49,871 bases of DNA. Source: Paenibacillus alkalitolerans (GTDB taxonomy: Bacteria; Bacillota; Bacilli; Paenibacillales; YIM-B00363). The notes beneath the pieces were generated by a model. It saw nothing but the letters and a program-made list of their open reading frames with translations. It ran no database searches and was not told where the DNA came from. The translations under genes and the position numbers were made by a program. Where the stretch lies: contig NZ_JAEMXM010000032.1 in the NCBI RefSeq assembly GCF_016482785.1, positions 9,647 to 59,517 of the forward strand. The letters are read 5' to 3'. Each line of letters opens with the position of its first letter. The stretch's first letter is position 1. Shown here one piece after another: positions 34,681-45,027 of this stretch.

Positions 34681-36300
34681 GTGATACCGCGCACGTTGGT
34701 TGACATCGATATTTCGGAGCTGCCCCGCGTGGACACCGACGTCATTGTGGTCGGTTCGGGGATTGCGGGCTTATATACGGCATTGAAGGCGAGCGAATCG
34801 AACCGGGTGACGATGGTCGCCAAGAAGTCGCTCTTGGAAAGCAACACAAGATATGCGCAAGGCGGAATAGCGGCGGTCATCTCCGATGAGGACTCCCCTC
34901 TATACCATCGTCAGGATACGCTTATCGCAGGCGCCGGCTTATGCTCGTCGGAAGCGGTCGATGTGCTCGTGCACGAGGGACCGGGCGGCGTGCAGGAGCT
35001 GATTCGGCTGGGCACGAATTTCGACAGGGAAGACGGAGGCGAATACGCGCTGACGATGGAGGGCGCTCACAGCCAGCGCCGCATACTTCACGCGCAAGGA
35101 GACGCCACGGGCGCGGAGATCGTCCGCGCGCTTGCGGAAGCGACAAGGCGAAGCGACAGGATCGATATATGGGACGATCACTTCTGTCTTGACGTCGTGA
35201 CCGAAGACGGAGTTTGTTACGGCGCGATCGTGAAGCGTCCCGGCGGAGAGCTCGTGTTCGTCGCGGCGAAAGCGACGGTGCTTTGTACCGGCGGCGCGGG
35301 GCAATTGTACCGGTATACAACGAATCCGGATATCGCCACCGGAGACGGCATCGCCATCGCTTATCGGGCGGGAGCGTACATACAGGACGTGGAATTCGTC
35401 CAGTTCCACCCGACGGCGCTGACGTATCCCGGAGCGCCGCGCTTCCTGATTTCCGAAGCTGTCCGGGGCGAAGGCGCGGTGCTGCGCAACATTAAAGGAG
35501 AACGGTTCATGGAGCAGTATCATCCGCAGCTCGAGCTGGCTCCCAGAGACGTTGTGGCGCGCGCCATCGTAAGCGAAATTGAGAAGACGAAATCGACCTT
35601 CGTATATTTGGATTTGACGCACGAGTCGCAGGAAGCGGTGAAGGCGAGGTTTCCGACCATATACGAGTTTTGCTTAAGATACGGCCTGGACCTGTCCAGC
35701 GATTGGATTCCGGTCGCACCGGCGGCCCACTATATGATGGGCGGCGTGAAAACCGATCTGCGCGGCGAAACGAACATCAGCCGTCTGTTCGCATGCGGTG
35801 AAGTGTCATCCACCGGGGTGCACGGCGCCAACCGCCTTGCGTCCAACTCGCTTTCCGAAGCGATCGTATTCGGCCGCCGGATCGTGGAGCGCATCGGAGA
35901 GCTGGCCGGTCACGAACGGGAACCGACGTTTCATGTCAACCTCGGACGGACGGAAGCGCCGGCGCAGCCGATTATCGAAAAGCGGTTAAAGCTCCAGAAG
36001 ATCATGCTTCGCTACGCCGGATTAAAGCGCAATGAGAAAGGCTTGAAGAAGGGCCTGGAGGAGCTGCGCAAACAGATGGCGATTTTTTACGGGAAGTTGA
36101 CGATAAGAGAACATTACGAATTCGCGAACTTGTTGACCGTCGCGCTGTTGACGACCTTGTCCGCTTTGAAGCGGGAGGAAAGCCGCGGAGCCCACTACCG
36201 GGAAGATTTTCCGGAACGGGACGATATCGTATGGAAGAAGCATATCGTCCAAAACCGCGAATTCGGATTGGCGGAGGAGAGTTTATCCCATGGACAATAA
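34681..36300 (+). CDS. nadB: L-aspartate oxidase NadB
   Basis: FAD enzyme oxidising aspartate to iminoaspartate, which NadA uses. The dinucleotide-binding VIVVGSGIAGLYTALKA starts at residue 21 with GxGxxG at 25-30. Other family blocks are SNTRYAQGGIAAV, EFVQFHPTAL, HYMMGGVKTD and GVHGANRLASNSLSEA. Length is 539 residues. The GTG at 34681 follows GGGAGGGG; the frame extends back to 34633 without a ribosome site. Its end overlaps nadC by 11 bases. Confidence 0.95.
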   Translation: MIPRTLVDIDISELPRVDTDVIVVGSGIAGLYTALKASESNRVTMVAKKSLLESNTRYAQGGIAAVISDEDSPLYHRQDTLIAGAGLCSSEAVDVLVHEGPGGVQELIRLGTNFDREDGGEYALTMEGAHSQRRILHAQGDATGAEIVRALAEATRRSDRIDIWDDHFCLDVVTEDGVCYGAIVKRPGGELVFVAAKATVLCTGGAGQLYRYTTNPDIATGDGIAIAYRAGAYIQDVEFVQFHPTALTYPGAPRFLISEAVRGEGAVLRNIKGERFMEQYHPQLELAPRDVVARAIVSEIEKTKSTFVYLDLTHESQEAVKARFPTIYEFCLRYGLDLSSDWIPVAPAAHYMMGGVKTDLRGETNISRLFACGEVSSTGVHGANRLASNSLSEAIVFGRRIVERIGELAGHEREPTFHVNLGRTEAPAQPIIEKRLKLQKIMLRYAGLKRNEKGLKKGLEELRKQMAIFYGKLTIREHYEFANLLTVALLTTLSALKREESRGAHYREDFPERDDIVWKKHIVQNREFGLAEESLSHGQ

Positions 36301-37201
36301 TGAAGTGCCCAACGGCACCGCAGATAATATCATATTTGATTGGAATGCGGTTCGCGAATCCATTCGGAGCTGGTTGCGCGAGGATGTAGGTCCGGGCGAC
36401 GTCACGACGCTTTCCACCATTGCGCAATCCCACCGAAGCCGCGCCGTAATACACGCCAAGGCGGACGGAGTGGCCGCCGGACTGCCGGTTGCGAGGCTCG
36501 TATTCGCCGAAACGGACGACAGCCTGCAAGTTCGGTTCATTGCACCGGAAGGCTCGGATATCAAGTACGGCGATATTCTCATGGAAGTGGAAGGAAGCAC
36601 CCGGAGCATCCTGACGGGAGAGCGTCTCGCCCTCAATTTGCTGCAGCGGATGTCAGGCATCGCGACAAAGACGAGATCGTTCGTGGCAGCTTTGCAGGAT
36701 CTGCCGAACCCGCCGCGGATCGTGGACACGAGAAAGACTACGCCGGGACTTCGCCTGCTGGAGAAATACGCGGTGCGTGTCGGAGGCGGCCACAATCACC
36801 GGTTCGGGCTGTTCGACGCGGTGCTGCTGAAGGATAACCACTTGAAAGCGGCGGGAGGCGTAGCCGAGGCGATCGCCATGGCGCGCGCGCAAATTCCGCA
36901 CACGATGAGGGTCGAAGTGGAGGCAGAATCGTTAGAGCAGGTGAAAGAGGCGACGGAGTCCGGAGCCGACGTCATCATGCTCGACAACATGAGCGGCGAC
37001 GCAATGCGCGAAGCGGTGGCGTGGATCAGGCAAGCCGCGCCGCGCACGGTGGTGGAAGCTTCCGGAGGCGTATCGCTTGAGACGGTGCGCAGCATTGCGG
37101 AGACCGGCGTCGACGTCATCTCCGTCGGTGGGTTGACGCATTCCGTGCCGGCATTGGACATATCGTTGGATTTGTACGACAAGAAAGAGGTGCGTCCATG
37201 A
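36290..37201 (+). CDS. nadC: Nicotinate-nucleotide pyrophosphorylase (carboxylating)
   Basis: Converts quinolinate and PRPP to nicotinate mononucleotide with loss of CO2. Motifs: [63 protein letters not shown] and the barrel end [21 protein letters not shown]. Length is 303 residues. The ATG lies within the last codons of nadB, after a GGAGGAG site, and its stop overlaps coaX by 4 bases. Confidence 0.96.
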   Translation: MDNNEVPNGTADNIIFDWNAVRESIRSWLREDVGPGDVTTLSTIAQSHRSRAVIHAKADGVAAGLPVARLVFAETDDSLQVRFIAPEGSDIKYGDILMEVEGSTRSILTGERLALNLLQRMSGIATKTRSFVAALQDLPNPPRIVDTRKTTPGLRLLEKYAVRVGGGHNHRFGLFDAVLLKDNHLKAAGGVAEAIAMARAQIPHTMRVEVEAESLEQVKEATESGADVIMLDNMSGDAMREAVAWIRQAAPRTVVEASGGVSLETVRSIAETGVDVISVGGLTHSVPALDISLDLYDKKEVRP

Positions 37202-37962
37202 TTTTCGTCGTCGACGTGGGCAATACGAATATTGTTCTTGGACTGTATAAGGAGAAGGAGCTTCAACGCCACTGGCGTATCGCCACAAACCGTTCGGCGA
37301 CCTCCGACGAATACGGCATTCTGATTTGCAATCTGTTTAACCACGCCGGCATCAATGTGGAGGATATCGAAGGCATCATGATTTCCTCCGTCGTGCCTCC
37401 GCTGAATCACACTTTAGAGCGGATGAGCGAAACGTATTTGAGGAAAACGCCGATGCTCGTAGGTCCGGGAATCAAGACCGGCTTAAACATCCGCTATGAA
37501 AACCCGCGGGAGGTCGGTGCAGACCGGATCGTCAATGCGGTCGCCGGCATTCATCTGTACGGGCCGCCGCTCATTATTGTCGATTTCGGCACGGCGACGA
37601 CGTTTTGCTACATTGACGAGAAAGGCGATTATATCGGTGGCTCGATCGCTCCGGGCATCGGCATCTCGACCGAAGCTTTGTATCAGAAAGCTGCGAAACT
37701 GCCAAGAATAGAATTAATAAAGCCGAAGAGTACCGTAGGGCGCACGACCGTCACCTCGATGCAGGCCGGCATTATTTTCGGCTTTGCCGGCCAAGTGGAC
37801 GGAATCGTCGACCGCATTCGGGAGGAGTTCCAAACGAATGCCCGCGTGATCGCGACAGGCGGACTGGCGGAGCTTATAGCCGGCGAATCGAGAACGATCG
37901 ACATTGTAAACCCGCGGCTGACGCTGCAAGGGCTGCAAATCCTCTATGAACGGAATGCATAA
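37198..37962 (+). CDS. coaX: Type III pantothenate kinase
   Basis: Phosphorylates pantothenate, the first step of coenzyme A synthesis; CoaX enzymes use a monovalent cation. The ASKHA-fold phosphate motif [10 protein letters not shown] starts at D6. [11 protein letters not shown] and [10 protein letters not shown] are further family motifs. Length is 254 residues. It overlaps nadC by ATGA. The grouping with nadABC forms a cofactor block, while coaX-hslO after ftsH is the B. subtilis order. Confidence 0.95.
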   Translation: MIFVVDVGNTNIVLGLYKEKELQRHWRIATNRSATSDEYGILICNLFNHAGINVEDIEGIMISSVVPPLNHTLERMSETYLRKTPMLVGPGIKTGLNIRYENPREVGADRIVNAVAGIHLYGPPLIIVDFGTATTFCYIDEKGDYIGGSIAPGIGISTEALYQKAAKLPRIELIKPKSTVGRTTVTSMQAGIIFGFAGQVDGIVDRIREEFQTNARVIATGGLAELIAGESRTIDIVNPRLTLQGLQILYERNA

Positions 37963-37980
37963 TTGAAGGAGCGGATACGA

Positions 37981-38862
37981 TTGGGCGATTATTTGGTGCG
38001 GGCGACCGCATTTGACGGCAAAGCGCGGCTCTTCGCGGCCCGAACGACCGACACGGTAGAAGAAATGCGCAGACGGCACGATATGTTTCCCACCGCCACG
38101 GCGGCTGTCGGCCGAACGGCTACCGCAGCCGTGATGATGGGAGCCATGATGAAAGGGGAAGAAAAGCTTACGGTTCAAGTGAAGGGCGGCGGACCGATCG
38201 GACAAATCGTCGTGGACGCAAATGCGAAAGGCGAGGTGCGCGGCTATCCGGACAATCCGCATATTCATCTGCCGAGCAACGCATTGGGGAAATTAGACGT
38301 GGCGGGCGCCGTCGGAACCGAAGGTTTTATATATGTTATAAAGGATCTCGGACTCAAGGAACCGTACCGCGGCAGCGTGCCGATCATTTCCGGCGAACTG
38401 GCTGAAGATTTTACGTATTATTTCGCGAAATCCGAGCAAACGAACTCCGCGGTTTCTCTTGGTGTGCTTGTAGAGGCCGACAATTCGGTGAAGGAAGCGG
38501 GGGGCTTCATCATCCAATTGCTGCCGGGGGTAAGCGAAGAGGACATTGCGGAATTGGAACGGAAGCTGGGCGCGATTCCTCCGGTAACGGCGATGTTGGA
38601 GCGCGGGATGTCGCCTGAAGGCATTCTGGAGGAGCTTGTCGGCACCGGAGGATTATCCTCGGTCGAGCGAACGGACGTGCGTTTCCAATGCTTCTGTTCG
38701 CGCGAACGGGTGGAAAAGACGCTGATATCGCTTGGAAAGCAAGAGCTTCGTTCTTTGATCGAAGGCGAAGAACGCGCGGAAGTGACGTGTCATTTTTGCA
38801 ATGAAAAATATGAGTTTACAAAACCGGAACTTCAGGACATTTACAACCGTTTAAATACGTAG
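37981..38862 (+). CDS. hslO: Redox-regulated chaperone Hsp33
   Basis: Holdase activated by oxidation and heat. The C-terminal zinc switch has four cysteines: C237 and C239 (CFC), C270 and C273 (CHFC). The N-terminal domain shows RTTDTVEE, GRTATAAVMMGAMMKGEEKL and GELAEDFTYYF. Length is 293 residues from the TTG at 37981, which lies 9 bases after GAAGGAG and gives the family N terminus; an in-frame TTG at 37963 directly after the coaX stop is less likely. Confidence 0.94.
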   Translation: MGDYLVRATAFDGKARLFAARTTDTVEEMRRRHDMFPTATAAVGRTATAAVMMGAMMKGEEKLTVQVKGGGPIGQIVVDANAKGEVRGYPDNPHIHLPSNALGKLDVAGAVGTEGFIYVIKDLGLKEPYRGSVPIISGELAEDFTYYFAKSEQTNSAVSLGVLVEADNSVKEAGGFIIQLLPGVSEEDIAELERKLGAIPPVTAMLERGMSPEGILEELVGTGGLSSVERTDVRFQCFCSRERVEKTLISLGKQELRSLIEGEERAEVTCHFCNEKYEFTKPELQDIYNRLNT

Positions 38863-38897
38863 GAGAAGAAATACGTTGCGTTAGGTTGGGTGGAGCC

Positions 38898-39869
38898 ATG
38901 TCGAGAGAAAAACTGTTGTGGGGCGCATCGGGGGCGTTAATCGCCGCCGTTGTTACGACTGCGCTGCTGCTTGCTTGGCCTTTGCAACCGTTGCCGGACG
39001 ACCGGGATGAACGCGCTCCCGACCCTTCCGCAAACCGTGACGAATCTGCACAAAAACACCCCCCGAATTCCTCTTCGGATTCCGTCGCTCGCGTCGGGGA
39101 TGTCAGTTTGTCAAGAGATCAGTTTTTGCGGGACATTGAGCGTATGTACGGGGATCAGTACATAAAAGAGTGGATGGAGCGGTCCGCTGTCCGATTGGAG
39201 GCGCAGGAGCTCGGGATCGGCGTAAAGCGTGAAGAAATCGAGCGGGAACTGGAGCGGATGCAAAGCGGGTACGACAGCAAGGAGCAGTTTTACCGTACGA
39301 TGAAAGAGCAATTGGGACTCACGGAAGAGGAACTGCGCGCGGATGCGCTCTACAGGCTTCAATTGGAGAAAATCGCAACCAATGGCATAGTTGTGACGGA
39401 TGCCGATGTCGAGCGATACATCTCGGAGCATCCGGAAGAGTTCGGCCCGAAGCGTGAAATCCGGTTTGCCCAGATTGTCGTTGAGACGAAAGAGGACGCC
39501 GAAGAGGTGCTTGCGGAGCTCGGAGAAGGAACCGAATTCGAGCTGCTTGCGCGCGATCGTTCGATCGATGAGGACACCGCTTCCGCCGGCGGCGACATCG
39601 GTTGGATCGGCGTAACCGATCCGTTCGTTCCCCCGGAGATGATGGAGGCCGCACGACGCTTGCCTGTCGGAGGCGTAAGCGCTCCGATTCGGTTGGAGGA
39701 CGGTCGTTTCGCCGTCATTACGTTGTTAGGAAAGAGGGACATTCGGCCTGCCGACGACAGTGAAGTTCGCGAAAGCTTGCGCTGGGAATTGATTTTGTCG
39801 AAAGCGCCTCCGCTCGACGAGGTTCTGGAACAGTTATTGAGGAAATGGGGCGCCCGCTCAATGATGTAA
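38898..39869 (+). CDS. Membrane-anchored parvulin-type peptidyl-prolyl isomerase (PrsA/YacD-like)
   Basis: Extracytoplasmic folding factor. A single N-terminal membrane helix (about residues 8-27, no lipobox cysteine) is followed by a linker rich in Asp, Pro and Ser. A SurA-like helical region (about 60-165) and a rotamase domain (about 180-280) with REIRFAQIVV, GGDIGWIG and GRFAVITLLG follow. Length is 323 residues. In B. subtilis yacD occupies the same place between hslO and cysK. The start at 38898 is the only ATG with a GGTGGAG nearby, very close to the codon; TTG 38886 is an alternative. Confidence 0.85.
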   Translation: MSREKLLWGASGALIAAVVTTALLLAWPLQPLPDDRDERAPDPSANRDESAQKHPPNSSSDSVARVGDVSLSRDQFLRDIERMYGDQYIKEWMERSAVRLEAQELGIGVKREEIERELERMQSGYDSKEQFYRTMKEQLGLTEEELRADALYRLQLEKIATNGIVVTDADVERYISEHPEEFGPKREIRFAQIVVETKEDAEEVLAELGEGTEFELLARDRSIDEDTASAGGDIGWIGVTDPFVPPEMMEAARRLPVGGVSAPIRLEDGRFAVITLLGKRDIRPADDSEVRESLRWELILSKAPPLDEVLEQLLRKWGARSMM

Positions 39870-39884
39870 ACGCATAAACATCTG

Positions 39885-39913
39885 TTGACTTTCGGCGTAG
39901 TGATTGATAAGAT
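39885..39913 (+). promoter_or_regulatory. cysK promoter
   Basis: TTGACT (39885-39890), a 17-base spacer and TAAGAT (39908-39913). The following 100-base leader shows no obvious riboswitch; a CymR site was not recognised. Confidence 0.6.
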
Positions 39914-40017
39914 GAAGGCAAAACCAACCTGTTTACTCGGGATTCAGGGAACAGTATGATATCATTGGCTTCGATGTGAACGGGCGGGGCGGATTTTTAA
40001 GGAGGAATTATTTACTT

Positions 40018-40962
40018 ATGGCTAAACTTGTACAGAGCGTAACGCAATTAATCGGTGACACGCCTCTTGTCCGGCTGAACCGGGTAGTGCCGGAGGACAG
40101 CGCGGAAGTGTATGTGAAGCTTGAGTTTCAGAATCCCGGCGCCAGCGTTAAGGACCGTATCGCAATCTCGATGATTGAGTCGGCGGAACGCGAAGGCCGG
40201 TTGAAGCCGGGCGACACCATTATCGAGCCTACGAGCGGAAATACCGGCATCGGCCTCGCGATGGTCGCCGCCGCGAAAGGCTATAAAGCGATTCTCGTTA
40301 TGCCTGAGACAATGAGCATGGAGCGCCGCAATTTGCTCCGCGCTTACGGTGCCGAGCTTGTATTGACTCCGGGCCCGGAAGGAATGAAGGGCGCGATCAA
40401 GAGGGCGGAAGAGCTGCAGGCGGAAAATCCGGGCTACTTCATGCCGCAACAATTTAAAAACCAAGCCAACGTGGAAATTCACCGCCGTACGACGGGACCG
40501 GAAATCGTGGAAGCGATCAAATCCCACGACGGAAAGCTGGACGCGTTCATCTCGGGTATCGGTACGGGCGGAACGATCACGGGCGCGGGCGAAGTGCTTC
40601 GCGAGAATTTCCCGGGCATTCAAATATACGCGGTAGAACCGGCCGCTTCCCCGGTATTGTCAGGCGGCAAGCCTGGCCCTCATAAGATTCAAGGCATCGG
40701 CGCGGGCTTCGTTCCGGATATTTTGGACACGGAAATCTACAACGAAGTGATAACGGTCGAGAACGAAGACGCGTTCGCGACTTCCCGCCGCGTGGCGCGC
40801 GAGGAAGGCATTCTCGGCGGAATTTCTTCAGGCGCGGCTATCTTCGCGGCGCTTCAAGTGGCGAAACGTCTCGGCAAAGGCAAGCGTGTCGTCGCGGTTG
40901 TGCCGAGTAACGGCGAACGCTACCTGAGCACGCCGCTGTATCAGTTTGAAGAAAACCAATAA
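40018..40962 (+). CDS. cysK: Cysteine synthase A (O-acetylserine thiol-lyase)
   Basis: PLP enzyme that makes cysteine from O-acetylserine and sulfide. PLP lysine K45 is in [11 protein letters not shown], substrate loop TSGNTGIG is at 72-79, and the phosphate-binding [10 protein letters not shown] follows later. Length is 314 residues. The ATG at 40018 lies 9 bases after AAGGAGG. The gene is flanked by its own promoter and a strong terminator. Confidence 0.96.
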   Translation: MAKLVQSVTQLIGDTPLVRLNRVVPEDSAEVYVKLEFQNPGASVKDRIAISMIESAEREGRLKPGDTIIEPTSGNTGIGLAMVAAAKGYKAILVMPETMSMERRNLLRAYGAELVLTPGPEGMKGAIKRAEELQAENPGYFMPQQFKNQANVEIHRRTTGPEIVEAIKSHDGKLDAFISGIGTGGTITGAGEVLRENFPGIQIYAVEPAASPVLSGGKPGPHKIQGIGAGFVPDILDTEIYNEVITVENEDAFATSRRVAREEGILGGISSGAAIFAALQVAKRLGKGKRVVAVVPSNGERYLSTPLYQFEENQ

Positions 40963-40977
40963 GCTTCCATTCGATCG

Positions 40978-41016
40978 AACCACCGTACGGCGTCATCGCC
41001 TTGCGGTGGTTTTTTC
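40978..41016 (+). terminator. Terminator after cysK
   Basis: AACCACCG pairs with CGGTGGTT, with an inner GGC/GCC pair, followed by TTTT. Confidence 0.9.
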
Positions 41017-41034
41017 GTTGAATTTCTTTAAAGT

Positions 41035-41063
41035 TTTTCATATCGCCAAGAAATCAGTATACT
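41035..41063 (+). promoter_or_regulatory. Putative promoter of the pab/fol operon
   Basis: TTTTCA (41035-41040), a 17-base spacer and TATACT (41058-41063) lie just before pabB. Confidence 0.45.
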
Positions 41064-41091
41064 GGGATAAAACAATAATGGGGTCGGCGCA

Positions 41092-42675
41092 ATGATATCG
41101 TATCAACAGTGGATGCATTGGAATGACACACGGGAATTTACCTGTTATCCGTACGTCGAAGTTTTCGATTTGCCGCAAGATCGGATTCCGTCTTGGACAA
41201 GCTTATGGCAAGAAGCCGGGGAAACGGCGTTCGTGCTTGAGAGCGGCAAGGGCGGCCGATATACGTTTGTCTCCGCGGCGCCGACCGAGTGGGTGACGGG
41301 AGATTTGGATAGAGGCATGCGTATCGCAGCGGGCGGCAGGATGAGCGAGGAGCTGCCCGGGCCGCCGCTTCACGCACTGCGCCGATGGATGGCTCCATAT
41401 CGTTCGCCTAAAGTGCAAGGGGCGCCCAAGTTTCTCGGAGGCATTGTGGGCTTCCTCGCATATGACGTCGTTCGCACGTTGGAAAAACTGCCCGCGACGG
41501 CTGTCGCGGATTCCCCTGTTCCGGATTATTTGTTCATGAGAATCGATGAATTATGGATCGTAGACCATCAAGAGCGCAAGCTGTATTGCGCCGTGCACGC
41601 GGTGCGGACGCCGCAAGATCATTATTGGCGGGAAGAGGACCTATCCGAGCGATATGAGCAGAGCAGGCTTAGGGTCCGCGGCATGCACAAGCGATGGGAA
41701 CGATGGATGACCGCCTCAGAGGCGAAACAAGCGGACGTCGACGTTGCGGACACCAATCTCGATATTGATGTCGGATCGATTCCCGGCCTCGAGATGTCGT
41801 TGGCGAGCGAACGTTTCCAAGAAGCGGTAAGAGACATTCAAAATTACATCGCGCAAGGAGATGTGTTCCAAGTAAATTTGTCGGTACGTCAAAGCAAAAC
41901 TCTCTGTGTGCCGCCGGAAACCGTATATGAGCTTCTTCGCCGCATCAATCCGTCCCCGTATATGGCTTATCTTCGTATTCCGGGCGGCAAGGCGCTGGTT
42001 TCCGCTTCGCCGGAGCTGCTAATCAGGCTGGAGGACGGCCGCGTTTCCACCCGTCCGATCGCGGGCACGCGCCCGCGGGGCGCTGACGACGGCGAAGACG
42101 GACAGCTGCAGAGGGAGCTGCTGCTTAACGAGAAGGAACGGGCGGAGCATGTCATGCTGGTCGATTTGGAACGAAACGACCTGGGCAGGATCTCCGCGTA
42201 CGGTACGGTTCGAGTGAAAGAGTTCATGGCGGTCGAGCGGTATTCCCATGTGATGCACATCGTTTCCGAAGTGGAGGGGAAGCTTGCAGACGGGAAGGAC
42301 CCTTACGACGTGATTGCCGCAGTGTTTCCGGGCGGAACGATAACGGGAGCGCCGAAAATCCGCACGATGGAAATCATTGAGCAGCTTGAACCTGTTCGCC
42401 GCGGCCCATATACGGGTTCTATCGGTTGGATTGACTATAACGGAAATTTGGAATTAAATATTACTATACGCACGCTGGTTTACGCCGACGGTGCGGCGCA
42501 CGTGCAGTCCGGCGCCGGCATTGTGATCGATTCCGTTCCGGAGAACGAGTTTCGCGAATCGCTGAACAAAGCGAAGGCGCTGTGGAAAGCGGTCGAAATC
42601 GGCGAACGGGCGCACAAACGCGACAGTCGCGCAGCGGAGTCGAGCCGAGAAGAGAAAAGGGAGGCTGTCCGATGA
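41092..42675 (+). CDS. pabB: Aminodeoxychorismate synthase component I
   Basis: Aminates chorismate to 4-amino-4-deoxychorismate for folate, with PabA supplying ammonia. The chorismate-binding domain occupies about 235-510, with [14 protein letters not shown] (255-268), PIAGTRPRG (322-330), DLERNDLG and [18 protein letters not shown]. The PIAGT form resembles anthranilate synthase rather than PIKGT of E. coli PabB, so the call rests on the pab/fol context and similarity to B. subtilis PabB. Length is 527 residues, with an extended N terminus and a charged tail. ATGA overlap with pabA. Confidence 0.9.
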   Translation: MISYQQWMHWNDTREFTCYPYVEVFDLPQDRIPSWTSLWQEAGETAFVLESGKGGRYTFVSAAPTEWVTGDLDRGMRIAAGGRMSEELPGPPLHALRRWMAPYRSPKVQGAPKFLGGIVGFLAYDVVRTLEKLPATAVADSPVPDYLFMRIDELWIVDHQERKLYCAVHAVRTPQDHYWREEDLSERYEQSRLRVRGMHKRWERWMTASEAKQADVDVADTNLDIDVGSIPGLEMSLASERFQEAVRDIQNYIAQGDVFQVNLSVRQSKTLCVPPETVYELLRRINPSPYMAYLRIPGGKALVSASPELLIRLEDGRVSTRPIAGTRPRGADDGEDGQLQRELLLNEKERAEHVMLVDLERNDLGRISAYGTVRVKEFMAVERYSHVMHIVSEVEGKLADGKDPYDVIAAVFPGGTITGAPKIRTMEIIEQLEPVRRGPYTGSIGWIDYNGNLELNITIRTLVYADGAAHVQSGAGIVIDSVPENEFRESLNKAKALWKAVEIGERAHKRDSRAAESSREEKREAVR

Positions 42676-43256
42676 TTCTCGTTATTGATAACTATGATTC
42701 CTTTACCTACAATTTAGTTCAATATTTGGGCGATCTCGGCGAAGAGGTCGTCGTGCGGCGCAACGACGAAATCGATTTACAAGATGTTCAAGCGCTTCGT
42801 CCGGATCATATTTTGTTGTCGCCTGGCCCTTGCACGCCGAACGAGGCCGGCATATCGCTTGCGGTGATCGAACGGTTCAAAGGCGAGATTCCGATCCTCG
42901 GCGTCTGTTTGGGCCATCAAGCGATCGGGCAAGCGTTCGGAGGAGACGTGGTTCGGGCGGACAAGCTGATGCACGGGAAAACATCCCCGATTTTGCATGA
43001 CGGACGAACGATCTTCGGAGGGGTCCCTTCCCCGTTTACCGCGACCCGTTACCATTCGTTGATCGTGAAGCGGGAGACGCTGCCGGATTGCTTGGAAATT
43101 TCGGCGGAGACGTCCGAGGGGGAAATCATGGGGCTTCGGCATAAGGAATACCGTGTCGAAGGGGTACAATTTCATCCGGAATCGATCATAACGGAGCATG
43201 GTTTGACGCTGCTCCGCAATTTCGTGCAGGGCAAACCGGCCCGGGAGCGGGCATAA
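42672..43256 (+). CDS. pabA: Glutamine amidotransferase subunit PabA (possibly shared with TrpE)
   Basis: Class I glutaminase that supplies ammonia to PabB; in B. subtilis the same protein also serves anthranilate synthase. Catalytic triad C79 (GVCLGHQ), H168 and E170 (FHPES). The start [14 protein letters not shown] is typical. Length is 194 residues. The ATG overlaps the pabB stop; the longer open frame from 42582 is within pabB. Confidence 0.95.
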   Translation: MILVIDNYDSFTYNLVQYLGDLGEEVVVRRNDEIDLQDVQALRPDHILLSPGPCTPNEAGISLAVIERFKGEIPILGVCLGHQAIGQAFGGDVVRADKLMHGKTSPILHDGRTIFGGVPSPFTATRYHSLIVKRETLPDCLEISAETSEGEIMGLRHKEYRVEGVQFHPESIITEHGLTLLRNFVQGKPARERA

Positions 43257-44143
43257 TGAAGCTGTGGCTCAACGGAAAGATAATGAATGAAGAAGAAGCC
43301 GTGATCCCTGTAAGCGATCACGGCTTTCTGTACGGTATGGGCTTGTTCGAGACGTTCCGGACTTACGGGGGAGAGGCCTTCCTCCTCGATCGACATCTGG
43401 AACGGCTGGCGGAAGGCTGCCGTGCGCTGCGGATTGAATATGAGCCGCAGGAGCCGGAGATTCGCAATGCGGTATCGAAATTGCTCGCGTCTGGCGGGTT
43501 GTCCGATGCATATGTGCGATTGACCGTCTCCGCGGGGCCGGCGCCGTTAGGATTGCCGGGAGCCGGAGGGTATTCCACACCTAATGTACTCATGCACATA
43601 AAGGAGTTGCCTCGCGTTCCCTCCGATCCGGAGCTTCGTGCGAAAGTTTTGATCAAGTTAACGCTGCCGCGCAGCTCTCCGGAACATGCCGTTCGTTTGA
43701 AGTCGTTCCAGTTTATGAATAATGTGTTCGGCAAGTGGGAAGTGTTGTCGAAGGCGGGAACGCTTGACGCGGAAGGTCTGTTCTTGAACGGGAAAGGGTA
43801 CGTTGCGGAAGGTGTTGTCAGCAACGTGTTTTTCGTTCGTGGTTCGGTATTGGCAACGCCGTCGTTGGCGACGGGGTGTTTGCCTGGCGTCACGAGATCG
43901 TTCGTAATGGAGCTGGCGCGCGGAATCGGGATGAGCGCGGAAGAAGGCTTTTACCGTTGGGAACAATTGTTGGAAGCGGATGAGGTGTTTATCACGAATT
44001 CCGTTCAGGAGATCGTTCCCGTGTCGGTTCTTGTCGATGAAGACGGGAAAGCGGTTGAATTGAGCGGCGGAAAGCCCGGGAAAATGACGCTTCGATTGAT
44101 AGAGCAGTACCATAAGAAAACAAAGCAAGGCGGTGACATATGA
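43256..44143 (+). CDS. pabC: 4-amino-4-deoxychorismate lyase
   Basis: PLP enzyme of fold type IV that releases pyruvate to give para-aminobenzoate. It shows SDHGFLYGMGLFETFRTYGG (20-39), the PLP lysine K149 in RLKSFQFMNN, and the phosphate-binding EGVVSNVFFV. Branched-chain aminotransferase relatives look similar, but the position between pabA and folP decides. Length is 295 residues. It shares one base with the pabA stop (TAATG). Confidence 0.93.
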   Translation: MKLWLNGKIMNEEEAVIPVSDHGFLYGMGLFETFRTYGGEAFLLDRHLERLAEGCRALRIEYEPQEPEIRNAVSKLLASGGLSDAYVRLTVSAGPAPLGLPGAGGYSTPNVLMHIKELPRVPSDPELRAKVLIKLTLPRSSPEHAVRLKSFQFMNNVFGKWEVLSKAGTLDAEGLFLNGKGYVAEGVVSNVFFVRGSVLATPSLATGCLPGVTRSFVMELARGIGMSAEEGFYRWEQLLEADEVFITNSVQEIVPVSVLVDEDGKAVELSGGKPGKMTLRLIEQYHKKTKQGGDI

Positions 44144-45027
44144 TGCGGCAATCGCAAGAGCGGGAGCAAATGCAAGCGCAGCTAAGAACGGTCGACTGCA
44201 GGGGCATTCCGCTGCAATTAGGGCGGCGTACGCTCATTATGGGCATCGTCAACGTAACGCCCGATTCGTTCTCAGACGGGGGCAAGTACGACAGCGTAGA
44301 GAAGGCGGTGGCCCATGCGAAGCGGCTTATCGCGGAAGGGGCGGATTTGCTCGATATCGGAGGAGAATCCACGCGCCCCGGCGCCGAGGCCGTGACGGAA
44401 GATGAAGAGCTGCGCCGGGTTATTCCGTTGCTCGAAGCGCTGCGCCGCGAACGGATCGGCGTGCCGCTTTCCATTGACACGTATAAAGGCGCGGTTGCGG
44501 ATGCCGCACTGAAGGCGGGGGCTCACATCGTGAACGATGTGTGGGGAGGCCGGGCGGACCCGCGGATCCTGCAGGTCGCGGCGCGTGCCGAGGCGCCGGT
44601 CATCCTGATGCACAACCGGCGCGACATGAATTACGGCGCCGATTTTGTGCAGGATGTGATCGCCGGCCTGCGCGAAAGCGTCGAGCTCGCGATCGCCGCC
44701 GGAGTGCCGCGGGAACGGATCCTGCTCGACCCCGGCTTCGGCTTCGCAAAGAACAGAGCGCATAACCTGCTGCTCATGAACCGGCTGCGCGACATTGTCG
44801 CGCTCGGTTACCCCGTCGTGCTCGGGACGTCCCGCAAACGTTTCATCCGCGAAACGTTGGACGCCCCCGCCGACGACGTCGTGGAGGGGACGGTGGCGAC
44901 CACCGTCCTCGGCGTCGCGCAAGGCGTCCATATGGTGCGCGTCCACGACGTGCGCGCCAACGCCCGCGCCGCGCGAATGGCGGACGCGATTCACTACGCA
45001 GCCGAAGGAGGCAACGTTCTTTCATGA
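44140..45027 (+). CDS. folP: Dihydropteroate synthase
   Basis: Joins para-aminobenzoate to the pterin pyrophosphate; target of sulfonamides. TIM-barrel motifs: MGIVNVTPDSFSDGG (34-48), DIGGESTRPGA (72-82), NDVWGG, DPGFGFAKN and GTSRKRFI. Length is 295 residues. AAGGCGGTGA lies before two consecutive ATGs (44140 and 44143), both plausible. It overlaps pabC and folB by 4 bases each. Confidence 0.95.
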   Translation: MMRQSQEREQMQAQLRTVDCRGIPLQLGRRTLIMGIVNVTPDSFSDGGKYDSVEKAVAHAKRLIAEGADLLDIGGESTRPGAEAVTEDEELRRVIPLLEALRRERIGVPLSIDTYKGAVADAALKAGAHIVNDVWGGRADPRILQVAARAEAPVILMHNRRDMNYGADFVQDVIAGLRESVELAIAAGVPRERILLDPGFGFAKNRAHNLLLMNRLRDIVALGYPVVLGTSRKRFIRETLDAPADDVVEGTVATTVLGVAQGVHMVRVHDVRANARAARMADAIHYAAEGGNVLS

